A DNA stretch of 64,000 bases, taken from the NCBI RefSeq assembly GCF_001428125.1, contig NZ_LMSM01000012.1:62001-126000 (forward strand), given 5' to 3'. The stretch comes from Nocardioides sp. Soil774 (GTDB taxonomy: Bacteria > Actinomycetota > Actinomycetes > Propionibacteriales > Nocardioidaceae). A model generated the notes under the pieces. The model was not told where the DNA came from and did no database searches. It saw nothing but the letters and a program-made list of their open reading frames with translations. This document shows, one piece after another, positions 17,509-24,790 of this stretch (its first letter is position 1; each line of letters starts with the position of its first letter). The position numbers were made by a program, and so were the translations under genes.

Positions 17509-17993
17509 CCGCAGGCACGCAGGTGGCGACGAGCCCGCACCACGACGTACGCACCTGCCTGGTCGCGGTCGACGGCACCGACGCCAGCGTGGACGCGCTG
17601 GTGTGGGGCCTGAGGCATGCGGCCGCGCACCACATGGACGTGGAGGTGCTGACCGTGTGGCCGCCCCAGCACGCGCCCCTGGTCCACGAGGTGCCGGGAC
17701 ACTTCTGCGCGCCGCGCTGGAGCGCCCGGGCCGCGCAGGCCGAGGCCGTGCGCCGTGCCGTCGACTCCGTGCCCGACGCCCCGCGCGTCGCGACCACCCT
17801 GGAGAACGCCGACGCCGCGGCTGCGATCGTGCGCGCATCGGCCCACCACGACCTCGTGGTCCTCGGCGCCGGCGCGCCGGGTGGGCGCCGCCGCCTCATC
17901 GACCGGGTGCTCGCCGACGCGGCGTGCGACGTGGTCGTGGTGGACCCGGACGCAGGTCCGGACATGGAAAGAGGCCCTCGCAAGGGCCTCTGA
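17505..17993 (+). CDS. Universal stress protein (UspA family)
   Basis: A 162-residue single-domain Usp protein: CLVAVDGTDASVDALVWG at the N-terminus, and LVVLGAGAPGGRRRLIDRVL near the end, which matches the ATP-binding GxxGxxxxxxG(S) region imperfectly. Usp proteins bind ATP and aid survival under hypoxia or starvation. ATG 17505 overlaps the ATPase stop (ATGA) and follows GGGAGGAG, so it is co-translated with the ATPase. Its last codons and stop overlap the terminator hairpin of the opposing tRNA gene. Confidence 0.88.
   Translation: MTAGTQVATSPHHDVRTCLVAVDGTDASVDALVWGLRHAAAHHMDVEVLTVWPPQHAPLVHEVPGHFCAPRWSARAAQAEAVRRAVDSVPDAPRVATTLENADAAAAIVRASAHHDLVVLGAGAPGGRRRLIDRVLADAACDVVVVDPDAGPDMERGPRKGL
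17971..17990 (-). terminator. Rho-independent terminator of tRNA-Val, inside the usp coding end
   Basis: A perfect 8-bp stem (GAGGCCCT / AGGGCCTC) with a 4-base loop. Read on the minus strand it is followed by a short T-rich stretch (TTTCC), so it suits the tRNA transcript arriving from 18004. It lies within the last codons of the universal stress protein gene. Confidence 0.6.
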
Positions 17994-18003
17994 CCGGTCG
18001 GGG

Positions 18004-18078
18004 TGGTGGGCGATACTGGGTTCGAACCAGTGACCTCTTCGGTGTGAACGAAGCGCGCTACCACTGCGCCAATCGCCC
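18004..18078 (-). tRNA. tRNA-Val (anticodon CAC)
   Basis: The minus strand folds as a cloverleaf: acceptor GGGCGAT pairs with ATCGCCC, discriminator A, encoded CCA at 18004-18006, anticodon stem CTTCG/CGAAG around the loop TTCACAC, and a T-arm containing GGTTCGAAC. The anticodon CAC reads GUG, the preferred or co-preferred valine codon in such GC-rich genomes. It stands alone between convergent and divergent protein genes. Confidence 0.95.
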
Positions 18079-18089
18079 GCGACGCCAGA

Positions 18090-18120
18090 ACGTTATCCCA
18101 TGGACCGAGCCGTCCTGCAA
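18090..18120 (-). promoter_or_regulatory. Probable tRNA-Val promoter
   Basis: On the minus strand TTGCAG (18115-18120) and TAACGT (18090-18095), 19 bases apart, lie 11 bases before the mature tRNA 5' end. The overlapping GATAAC gives the ideal 17-base spacing. Housekeeping sigma recognition is inferred. Confidence 0.45.
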
Positions 18121-18125
18121 TCGGG

Positions 18126-18602
18126 TCAGTCCTTGCTGCTGAGCTCGTCGACCCTCTCCTTGAGGGCGCGGACCTCCTCGTCGTTGCCGTGGTAGCGCCG
18201 GTAGCTGTAGGCGATGAACCCGAGCGCGAAGATCGCCGACGCGACCTGGGTGATCCCGGTCCAGATGCCACCGGGCAGCCACAGCAGGTCGGGCAACGGC
18301 CACCACGACGGCTGCTCCGGGCCGAGGATCCACAGCACGCCGCACGCGGCCAGCACGAGGGCGGCCAGGACGGACAGGAGGATCTTGGGCCAGCTCTCCA
18401 CTCCCTGGGCCGCCCCGAGCAGCGCCTTCATCTTCACCGGCTCGACGCGCTTGTCGGCCCACTCGTACTGCTGGCTCAGCAGGTAGAGGCCGGCGAACAC
18501 CCCGAGCAGGCCGGGGCCCGGCAGCGGGATGGCGGCGATGCCGAGGAGGAGGAGTCCCCAACCGGCCACCTCGAGACCGATGCGCTTGGCTGCCGCTGTC
18601 AT
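18126..18602 (-). CDS. PGPGW-type (TIGR02611-like) membrane protein
   Basis: A 158-residue membrane protein with the motif IPLPGPGLLGVFAGLYLLS (residues about 25-43), the hallmark of the PGPGW/TIGR02611 group found across actinobacteria. Two hydrophobic hairpins (about 13-45 and 75-135) are followed by a short acidic helix at the C-terminus (EEVRALKERVDEL), possibly a coiled coil. Function is unknown. A TAGGTT box 6 bases before the ATG predicts a leaderless transcript. Divergent from the SsgA-like gene. Confidence 0.8.
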   Translation of the reverse strand: MTAAAKRIGLEVAGWGLLLLGIAAIPLPGPGLLGVFAGLYLLSQQYEWADKRVEPVKMKALLGAAQGVESWPKILLSVLAALVLAACGVLWILGPEQPSWWPLPDLLWLPGGIWTGITQVASAIFALGFIAYSYRRYHGNDEEVRALKERVDELSSKD

Positions 18603-18608
18603 GGAAGC

Positions 18609-18614
18609 AACCTA
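18609..18614 (-). promoter_or_regulatory. -10 box for leaderless PGPGW-protein mRNA
   Basis: TAGGTT on the minus strand, 6 bases before the ATG at 18602; transcription should start at or next to the A of the start codon. Confidence 0.5.
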
Positions 18615-18808
18615 CCGGGCTCGTCCACACCTCTACACGCGAGCCAAATCGCATGTACCGTCAAGTTCGTCATGAGCCACAGTCAAGATCTGGTCTGGAC
18701 CGGAGCGGGTCATATTTTGCCGTTTCGCATCACGCGCGGCGCCGGATGCCGTCTCATGAACAACGCAACCCGGGGGATCTCGTGCCGGGCCACCTTGAAG
18801 GAGCCACG

Positions 18809-19243
18809 ATGAACACGTCCGGTAGCGGGCACATCCTGTCCGATGTCGCGTTGGACATCACCGTCGAGTGCAAGGACGACCGCGGCCTGCGCCACGAGAT
18901 CGACACCGTCCTCGCCTATCGCAGCTCCGACCCGTTCGCGGTCGCGATGACCTTCATCACCTCCGACGGCGACCTGGTGTGGACCTTCGGCCGCGACCTG
19001 CTGATGCGCGGCACCGAGTGCCCGGTCGGCGAGGGCGACGTGCACATCTCCCCCGCCGTGGGCCTGGGCGGCCGCGCCATGGTCAGCATCGAGCTCAGCT
19101 CCCCCGACGGCCACCTGGTGCTCATGGCCCGGGCCGCCGACATCCACGACTTCATCTCCCGCAGCGTCGCCGTGGTGCCCGCCGGCACCGAGTCGGACTT
19201 CTTCGACGCCGACCTGCTCATCAGCCAGGTCCTGGCTTCCTGA
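18809..19243 (+). CDS. SsgA-family cell-division regulator (SsgB-like)
   Basis: A 144-residue member of the SsgA-like (SALP) family, known only in actinobacteria. In Streptomyces, SsgB positions FtsZ during sporulation septation. The recognisable stretches are FAVAMTFIT, VWTFGRDLLMRG and the C-terminal region DFISRSVAVVPAGTESDF, matching the SsgB pattern of length and order. ATG 18809 follows AAGGAG with 5-base spacing. No sporulation gene is nearby; ftsZ is 33 kb away in the same window. The 206-base upstream region contains an AT-rich TCATATTTTG patch but no clear promoter. Confidence 0.88.
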   Translation: MNTSGSGHILSDVALDITVECKDDRGLRHEIDTVLAYRSSDPFAVAMTFITSDGDLVWTFGRDLLMRGTECPVGEGDVHISPAVGLGGRAMVSIELSSPDGHLVLMARAADIHDFISRSVAVVPAGTESDFFDADLLISQVLAS

Positions 19244-19265
19244 GACCGGCCCCCTGGTCCCTCGC

Positions 19266-21080
19266 TCAGGCGTGGGAGTGCTGGGCGGTCCAGCTCGCGT
19301 GCAGCCCTGAGTAGACGCTGCCGGCCTGGGTGACCAGCTCGGCGTGCGGGCCGCGCTGCACGACCCGGCCCTTGTCGACCACGATCACCTCGTCGGCGCT
19401 CTCCGCCGTCGAGAGCCGGTGCGCGATCGTCACCGACGTGCGCGACTGCATGAGCCGCTCGAGCGCCCGGCCGATCTGCATCTCCAGGGCCGGGTCGACC
19501 GCGCTGGTGGCCTCGTCGAGGACCAGCAGGTCGGGGTCGGCGAGGTGCGCGCGCAGCAGCGCGACGAGCTGGCGCTCACCGGCCGAGAGCGACTCCCCGC
19601 GCTGGCCGACCGGCGTGTGCAGGCCGCGCGGCAGGCCGGAGAGCCAGTCGTCGATGCCGAGCTCGAGCGCCGAGGCGCGGATCTCGTCCTCGCTGGCCCC
19701 GAGCCGGCCGTAGCGCACGTTGGCGGCGATGGTGTCGTCGAAGAGGAAGCCCTCCTGCGGCACCAGCACGACGCTGCGGCGCAGTGAGCGCGCGTCGATG
19801 CGGCGTACGTCGATGCCGTCGAGCAGCACCGACCCCTCGGTCGGGTCCATCAGGCGGGTGAGGAGCTTGGCGAAGGTCGACTTGCCCGAGCCGGTCTCCC
19901 CCACGATCGCGACGCGGGTGCCGGCCTCGATGGTGAGGTCGATGTCGCGCAGGACCGGCGGACCGGCGGGGTAGGCGAAGCCGACGTGGTCGAAACGCAC
20001 GTCGATCGGGCCGCGCGGCAGCGTCTCGCCGTCGGCGCCCGGGTCGACGAGGTCGGCGGGGGTCTCCAGGATGCCGAGCACGCGGCGCCAGCTGGCGATG
20101 GCGTTCTGGGCGTCGGTGAGGATCTGGGTGCCCATCTGCACCGGGCCGACGAAGAGGGTGACGAGGAAGGCGAAGGCCAGCACGCGGCCGGGCGTCATGT
20201 CGGAGGTGAAGCCGAGCAGGATGCCGACGATGATCACGCCGGCGTTGGCCAGGCCCGCGGACAGGCCGCCGAGGGAGAACGAGGTGACGGTGTAGGTCTG
20301 GGCGTGGGTGTAGGCGTCCTGCCAGTCCTGGATCGCGGTGTCGATCCGGCGCTGCGTGCGGTCCTCGACGCCGTAGGTGCGGACCACGGCCGCGCCGACG
20401 ACGGGCTCGGAGATGGCGCCGAGGAGGACGCCGACCTGCTGGCGCACCACGGTGTAGGCGGCCGAGAGCTTCTTCTGGAACCAGCGGATCGAGAGGAACA
20501 GGGGCGCGAAGCACAGCCAGACGACCGCGGCGAGCTCCCAGCTGTAGACGAGCATCAGCACGGTCGCGACCAGCATCTGGCCGATGCTCACGATGAAGAT
20601 CAGGCCGCCGAAGACCAGGAACTGGCTGACCTGGTCGACGTCGGAGGTGACGCGCGAGACGAGGGCACCGCGACGCTCGGTGTTCTGGGTGAGCAGGGGA
20701 AGGTCGTGCACGTGGCGGAAGGCCTTGGTGCGCAGCGTGGCCAGGCCGTGCTCGGAGGTGGTGAAGAGCCGGCTCGTCATCGCGTAGGACGCGACGCTGG
20801 TGACGACGATGGCGAAGGCGGCGAGCACGCCCATCCAGGCGACGTAGTCGAAGCGCGGGCCGCCGGGGCCGTCGAGCCCCTTGTCGAGGGTCTGCTGCAC
20901 CGCGATCGGCACGACGATCTGACCGCAGGAGGCGATGACCGCGAGGACCAGGGTCCAGCCGAGGCCCTCGCGCAGCTCGGGCGAGTACAACATGCCGAGG
21001 CGGATGGTGGCCAGGGCGCCGATCTCCTCGCCCGAGTCCATCTTGGTGCCCGAGGTGGGCTCCGACGTGGTCGCGCTCAT
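19266..21080 (-). CDS. ABC exporter half-transporter, catalytic-site partner
   Basis: A 604-residue fused membrane-ATPase protein: six-helix type IV exporter domain (about residues 35-345) and a nucleotide-binding domain with Walker A GETGSGKST, Q-loop VLVPQEG, Walker B LLVLDEATSAVD (catalytic Glu present) and H-loop TIAHRLS. The signature motif reads LSAGE rather than LSGGQ. With the upstream gene it forms a heterodimer of the BmrCD/TM287-288 type, where this subunit provides the functional Walker site. The substrate may be a drug, lipid or peptide; nothing in the context decides. Confidence 0.9.
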   Translation of the reverse strand: MSATTSEPTSGTKMDSGEEIGALATIRLGMLYSPELREGLGWTLVLAVIASCGQIVVPIAVQQTLDKGLDGPGGPRFDYVAWMGVLAAFAIVVTSVASYAMTSRLFTTSEHGLATLRTKAFRHVHDLPLLTQNTERRGALVSRVTSDVDQVSQFLVFGGLIFIVSIGQMLVATVLMLVYSWELAAVVWLCFAPLFLSIRWFQKKLSAAYTVVRQQVGVLLGAISEPVVGAAVVRTYGVEDRTQRRIDTAIQDWQDAYTHAQTYTVTSFSLGGLSAGLANAGVIIVGILLGFTSDMTPGRVLAFAFLVTLFVGPVQMGTQILTDAQNAIASWRRVLGILETPADLVDPGADGETLPRGPIDVRFDHVGFAYPAGPPVLRDIDLTIEAGTRVAIVGETGSGKSTFAKLLTRLMDPTEGSVLLDGIDVRRIDARSLRRSVVLVPQEGFLFDDTIAANVRYGRLGASEDEIRASALELGIDDWLSGLPRGLHTPVGQRGESLSAGERQLVALLRAHLADPDLLVLDEATSAVDPALEMQIGRALERLMQSRTSVTIAHRLSTAESADEVIVVDKGRVVQRGPHAELVTQAGSVYSGLHASWTAQHSHA

Positions 21081-21082
21081 TC

Positions 21083-21147
21083 CGGGGTCCCTACGGCGTT
21101 GTCGGACGGAGGAGCGAAGCGGAGGAGGACGAGAACGTCGTGGGGTG
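21083..21147. repeat. Dispersed repeat, family A, copy 1 (ABC exporter gene junction)
   Basis: A 65-bp sequence that recurs at 23855-23913 with two 3-base gaps. Shared blocks on the minus strand include CACCCCACGACGTTCT, CCTCCGCT(T/G)CGCTCC, AACGCCG and GGGACCCCG. It fills the gap between the two ABC exporter genes. It lies within a 25-codon open frame (21077-21154) whose ATG overlaps the upstream stop and whose stop overlaps the downstream ATG, both as ATGA, so it could keep the genes translationally coupled. No known protein is encoded. Confidence 0.7.
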
Positions 21148-21150
21148 GGT

Positions 21151-23022
21151 TCATCGCGTCGTCCCCTCTGCGTCGACTCCGGTGGACGAGGCGAGCGGCG
21201 TGCCGTCGACCTCGTAGGCGTTGACGAGCTGTGCGTAGGCCGGGCTGCTCGCGAGCAGCTCGGCGTGGGTGCCGCGTCCCACGACCCGCCCCTCGTCGAG
21301 GTGGACGACCTCGTCGGCCAGCGAGATCGTGGCCTTGCGGTAGGCCACCACGACCAGCGAGGCCGCCGAACCGTCGACGTCGTCGCGCAGCGAGGCCAGG
21401 ATGCGGGCCTCGACCTCGGGGTCGACCGCGGACGTGGCGTCGTCGAGGATGAGGAGCCGGGGCCGGCGCACCAGCGCGCGGGCCAGGGAGAGCCGCTGTC
21501 GCTGCCCGCCCGACAGCGAGGTGCCGCGCTCGCCGAGCAGCGAGTCGAGGCCGCCCGGGAGTGCGGCGACGAAGCCGTCGGCCTGCGCGGTGCGCAGCGC
21601 GGCCCACACCTCGTCGTCGGTCACGTCGGCGCCGAGGGTGACGTTGTCACGCACGGTGTCGTCGAACATGAAGGCGGTCTGCGGGACCAGCGACACACTC
21701 TCGGAGAGCTGGCCCTTGCGCAGCTCGGTGACGTCGCGACCGTCGACGCGGACCGTGCCGGAGTCGGGGTCGACCAGGCGCGTCATGAGGCTGGTGAGCG
21801 TGCTCTTGCCCGACGCGGTCGGCCCGACGAGCGCGACGGTGCGCCCGGGGCGTACGTCGAAATCCACCCCGCGCAGCAGCGGCGAGTCGGCGTCGTAGGA
21901 GTAGTGGAGGTCCTCGAGCTGGAGCAGCGCGCCCTGCTCGGTGCGTGGCAGCTCGGCGTCGCCCCACTCCATCGAGCCGCGCGCGTCGAGCACGGCCTTG
22001 GCCCGGCGGTAGCCCACGACGGACCGCGGGAACTCGCCCAGCAGCCAGCCGATGGCGCGGATCGGGAAGGAGACGATGGTGAGCAGGTAGGCGACGGTCA
22101 CGACGTCGCCTGCCTCGGTCGCACCGCTCGTGACGCGGGCGACGCCGACGGCCAGCACGACCAGCACGCCCAGGCCGGGGAGGCTGGCCAGCGCCGGGTC
22201 GAAGACCGCGCGGATCCGGCCGGCGCGGATGTTGACGTCGCGCAGCTCGCGCGCCTTGGCGCCGAACCGGTCGGTCTCCTCGGTCTCGCGGCCGAGCGTC
22301 TTGACGACCATCGCCCCGTCGAAGGACTCGTGGGCGATCTCGCTGACCTCGGCGCGCAGGCCCTGGGCGCGGGTCATCAGCGGCGAGGAGTAGTGCTGGT
22401 AGAGCAGGTTGGCCGCGACGACCGCCGGGAAGACGAGCAGGCCGACGAAGGCCAGGACCGTGTCGGCGAGGAACATCTGCACGACGGCGATGGCCATCAT
22501 CACGACCGTGCCGAGCGCCATCGGCAGCGGCATGATCGGCGACCACGCGGCCTCGACGTCGGAGTAGGCGTTGGACAGCAGCTGGCCGGTGGGGTGGCGC
22601 TGGTGCCACTCCATCGGCAGCGCGAGGTATTGCCGGGTGACGGCGCGACGGGTGTGCGACTGCATCCGGTAGTACATGATCCCGCCGCCGAGGCGCCGGG
22701 CGACGATGCCGGCCGCGCGCAGGATGGCGACGGCCATGAAGAGCGCGAAGACCCACACCAGCATGTCGGTGCCGATCTCGCCGTTGTCGAACGCCGGGAT
22801 CAGCACGTGCTGGGTCGACCAGCCGAGCACCCACGCGTCGGCCACGGTGAGGACGCCGAACAGCACGGCGCCGAGCGTGGCGACGGTGAACACCTTGGGC
22901 TCACGGCGTACGCCGACCCACAGGACCCGGAAGCCGTCGAGTGTCGTGGTGCCCCTCAGCTCCGCGTCCTTGCCCACCGGTGTCGCCCGCCCCCTCGAAG
23001 TCTCGTGCCTGTCCCGAACCAT
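21151..23022 (-). CDS. ABC exporter half-transporter, degenerate-site partner
   Basis: About 623 residues with an N-terminal membrane domain and a C-terminal ATPase: Walker A GPTASGKST, an intact signature LSGGQRQR, but Walker B LLILDDATSAVD with Asp where the catalytic Glu belongs. This is the classic non-catalytic subunit of heterodimeric exporters and complements the partner at 19266, whose signature is the degenerate one. The start is uncertain: ATG 23022 is used here; GTG 22974 has a better G-rich site upstream and TTG 23052 is also open. It is separated from its partner only by the 65-bp repeat. Confidence 0.88.
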   Translation of the reverse strand: MVRDRHETSRGRATPVGKDAELRGTTTLDGFRVLWVGVRREPKVFTVATLGAVLFGVLTVADAWVLGWSTQHVLIPAFDNGEIGTDMLVWVFALFMAVAILRAAGIVARRLGGGIMYYRMQSHTRRAVTRQYLALPMEWHQRHPTGQLLSNAYSDVEAAWSPIMPLPMALGTVVMMAIAVVQMFLADTVLAFVGLLVFPAVVAANLLYQHYSSPLMTRAQGLRAEVSEIAHESFDGAMVVKTLGRETEETDRFGAKARELRDVNIRAGRIRAVFDPALASLPGLGVLVVLAVGVARVTSGATEAGDVVTVAYLLTIVSFPIRAIGWLLGEFPRSVVGYRRAKAVLDARGSMEWGDAELPRTEQGALLQLEDLHYSYDADSPLLRGVDFDVRPGRTVALVGPTASGKSTLTSLMTRLVDPDSGTVRVDGRDVTELRKGQLSESVSLVPQTAFMFDDTVRDNVTLGADVTDDEVWAALRTAQADGFVAALPGGLDSLLGERGTSLSGGQRQRLSLARALVRRPRLLILDDATSAVDPEVEARILASLRDDVDGSAASLVVVAYRKATISLADEVVHLDEGRVVGRGTHAELLASSPAYAQLVNAYEVDGTPLASSTGVDAEGTTR

Positions 23023-23117
23023 CCGTGCCCATCGGTTGCCGAGCGCAACCAACGAGCCGGTTCAGGCTATTCCTCGACACCAACACCCGACTAATCGCGT
23101 CGGGCCGGGCGGCCGGC

Positions 23118-23921
23118 TCAGGCGCGGATGCGGGACAGGAAGCCGCGGGTGCGCTCGCGCTGCGGGTCGCCCAGCACCTGCTCGGGAGTGCCCTGCTCGT
23201 GGATCTCGCCGTCGTGGAGGAAGCAGACCTGGTCGGCCACCTCGCGGGCGAAGCCCATCTCGTGGGTGTTGAGCACCATCGTGACGCCCTCGTCCTTGAG
23301 CTCGCCGAGCAGGTCGAGGACCTCGCCCACGAGCTCGGGGTCGAGGGCGCTGGTGACCTCGTCGAGGAGCATCAGGCGGGGGTTGGCGACGAGCGCGCGG
23401 GCGATGGCCACCCGCTGCTGCTGGCCGCCGGAGAGGTCGTCGGGACGCGCGGTGGACTTGTCGGCGAGGCCGACCCGCTCGAGCATCGCCAGCCCGCGCG
23501 AGCGCGCCTCGTCGGCACCGACGTGGTGCACGAGCCGCAGCGCGAGGGTGACGTTGCCGATCACGTCGAGGTGCGGGAACAGGTTGTAGGCCTGGAAGAC
23601 CAGCCCCATCCGCGAGCGCACCTCGTCGCCGTCGACGCGGGGGTCGGTGATGTCGCGGCCCTCGAAGGTGATGACGCCGTCGTCGACGACCTCGATCAGG
23701 TTGACGCAGCGCAGCAGGGTCGACTTGCCCGAGCCCGACGCGCCGATGAGCACGACGCACTGGCCGGGCTCGACGGTGAGGTCGACGTCGCGCAGGACGA
23801 CGTTGTCGCCGAACGACTTGCGCACGCCCTCGAGACGCAGGAGCTCAGAGTTCTCGGGGTCCCCGCGGCGTTGTTCGGGGGAGCGCAGCGGAGGAGAAGA
23901 ACGTCGTGGGGTGAGCCTCAT
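23118..23921 (-). CDS. Polar amino-acid ABC transporter, ATP-binding protein
   Basis: A 267-residue ATPase of the GlnQ/HisP type with Walker A GASGSGKST, signature LSGGQQQR, Walker B LMLLDEVTSALD and switch His in LNTHEMGF. It powers uptake with the permease and binding protein encoded upstream. The ATG at 23921 overlaps the permease stop (ATGA) and follows GGAGGA, so this start is firm. Residues 4-22 are then encoded by the dispersed repeat at 23855-23913; the first recognisable domain residues are LLRLEGVRKSF. The protein therefore appears to carry an in-frame repeat-derived N-terminal extension. Confidence 0.92.
   Translation of the reverse strand: MRLTPRRSSPPLRSPEQRRGDPENSELLRLEGVRKSFGDNVVLRDVDLTVEPGQCVVLIGASGSGKSTLLRCVNLIEVVDDGVITFEGRDITDPRVDGDEVRSRMGLVFQAYNLFPHLDVIGNVTLALRLVHHVGADEARSRGLAMLERVGLADKSTARPDDLSGGQQQRVAIARALVANPRLMLLDEVTSALDPELVGEVLDLLGELKDEGVTMVLNTHEMGFAREVADQVCFLHDGEIHEQGTPEQVLGDPQRERTRGFLSRIRA
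23855..23913. repeat. Dispersed repeat, family A, copy 2 (N-terminus of ABC ATPase)
   Basis: A 59-bp relative of the element at 21083-21147, in the same orientation and also placed immediately after an ATGA stop-start overlap. Here it is translated as part of the ATPase N-terminus (PRRSSPPLRSPEQRRGDP), before the conserved domain begins. Compared with copy 1 it lacks two triplets. Confidence 0.7.
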
Positions 23922-24790
23922 AGATGTCCTCCGGCTCCGTGGTAGCCCTTCCTCCGGGCGTAGCGGTCGGTCAGGCGCGCCATCGGGATGGTGAGGCAGC
24001 AGAAGAGCACCCCGGCCACGACGTAGGGCGTGTAGTTGAAGTCGAGCGACGTCTCGATCTGCGCCCTGCGGATCGCGTCGTAGACACCGAGGACCGCGAT
24101 CAGGCCGGAGTCCTTCTGGAGCGAGACGAGGTCGTTCATCAGGGCCGGGATCACCCGCCGCCACGCCTGCGGCAGCACGACGTGGCGCAACGTCTGGCCG
24201 TAGGACAGGCCGAGCGAGCGACCGGCGAGCCGCTGGCTGGGGTGCACCGACTCGATGCCGGCGCGGAAGACCTCCGCGACGTAGGCGGAGTAGGACAGCA
24301 CGAGTGCCGCGCCGCCCCAGAACAGTGGTGAGGTCGGCAACCCCTGCAGACGCAGCGCCGGGCCGCCGAAGCCGAGCAGGAAGATCACCAGCAGCAGCGG
24401 CAGGCCGCGGAACACGTCGACGTACGCCGTCCCGAGCAGGCGCAGTGGGAACGCCACCGGGCCGCGCAGCGTCCGCACGACCGCGACGGTGAGGCTGAGC
24501 ACGAGGATCAGCACCCAGCAGATGGCCATCACGCGGATGTTGAGCCAGAGCCCGTCGAGCACCGCCGGGAACGACGAGACCGCCTTGTCCCAGTCGAAGT
24601 AGGTCTCGCGCACGCGCTGCCAGCCCGGCGAGCTGACGACGGCGCCCCCGACCGCGCCGAGCAGCAGTACCGTGCTGACCGCCGCGACCACCGCGCTGCG
24701 CAGCGTGCGGCGACGTCGCCACTCGTCACGCTCGCGCTGGACCTGCGAGGGACGCCAGTCCGCCGCCGGGTCGGCGACAGGATCGACCAT
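23918..24790 (-). CDS. Polar amino-acid ABC transporter, permease
   Basis: A 290-residue inner-membrane protein with a hydrophobic N-terminal helix (about residues 32-54) and a permease core of about five helices. The His/Glu/Gln family hallmarks are VFRGLPLLLVIF, YVAEVFRAGIESVHPSQ and the cytoplasmic EAA-type loop GQTLRHVVLPQAWRRVIPAL. It is the only permease gene here, so it probably acts as a homodimer. Its ATG shares one base with the stop of the binding-protein gene, and its stop overlaps the ATPase start. Confidence 0.92.
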   Translation of the reverse strand: MVDPVADPAADWRPSQVQRERDEWRRRRTLRSAVVAAVSTVLLLGAVGGAVVSSPGWQRVRETYFDWDKAVSSFPAVLDGLWLNIRVMAICWVLILVLSLTVAVVRTLRGPVAFPLRLLGTAYVDVFRGLPLLLVIFLLGFGGPALRLQGLPTSPLFWGGAALVLSYSAYVAEVFRAGIESVHPSQRLAGRSLGLSYGQTLRHVVLPQAWRRVIPALMNDLVSLQKDSGLIAVLGVYDAIRRAQIETSLDFNYTPYVVAGVLFCCLTIPMARLTDRYARRKGYHGAGGHL

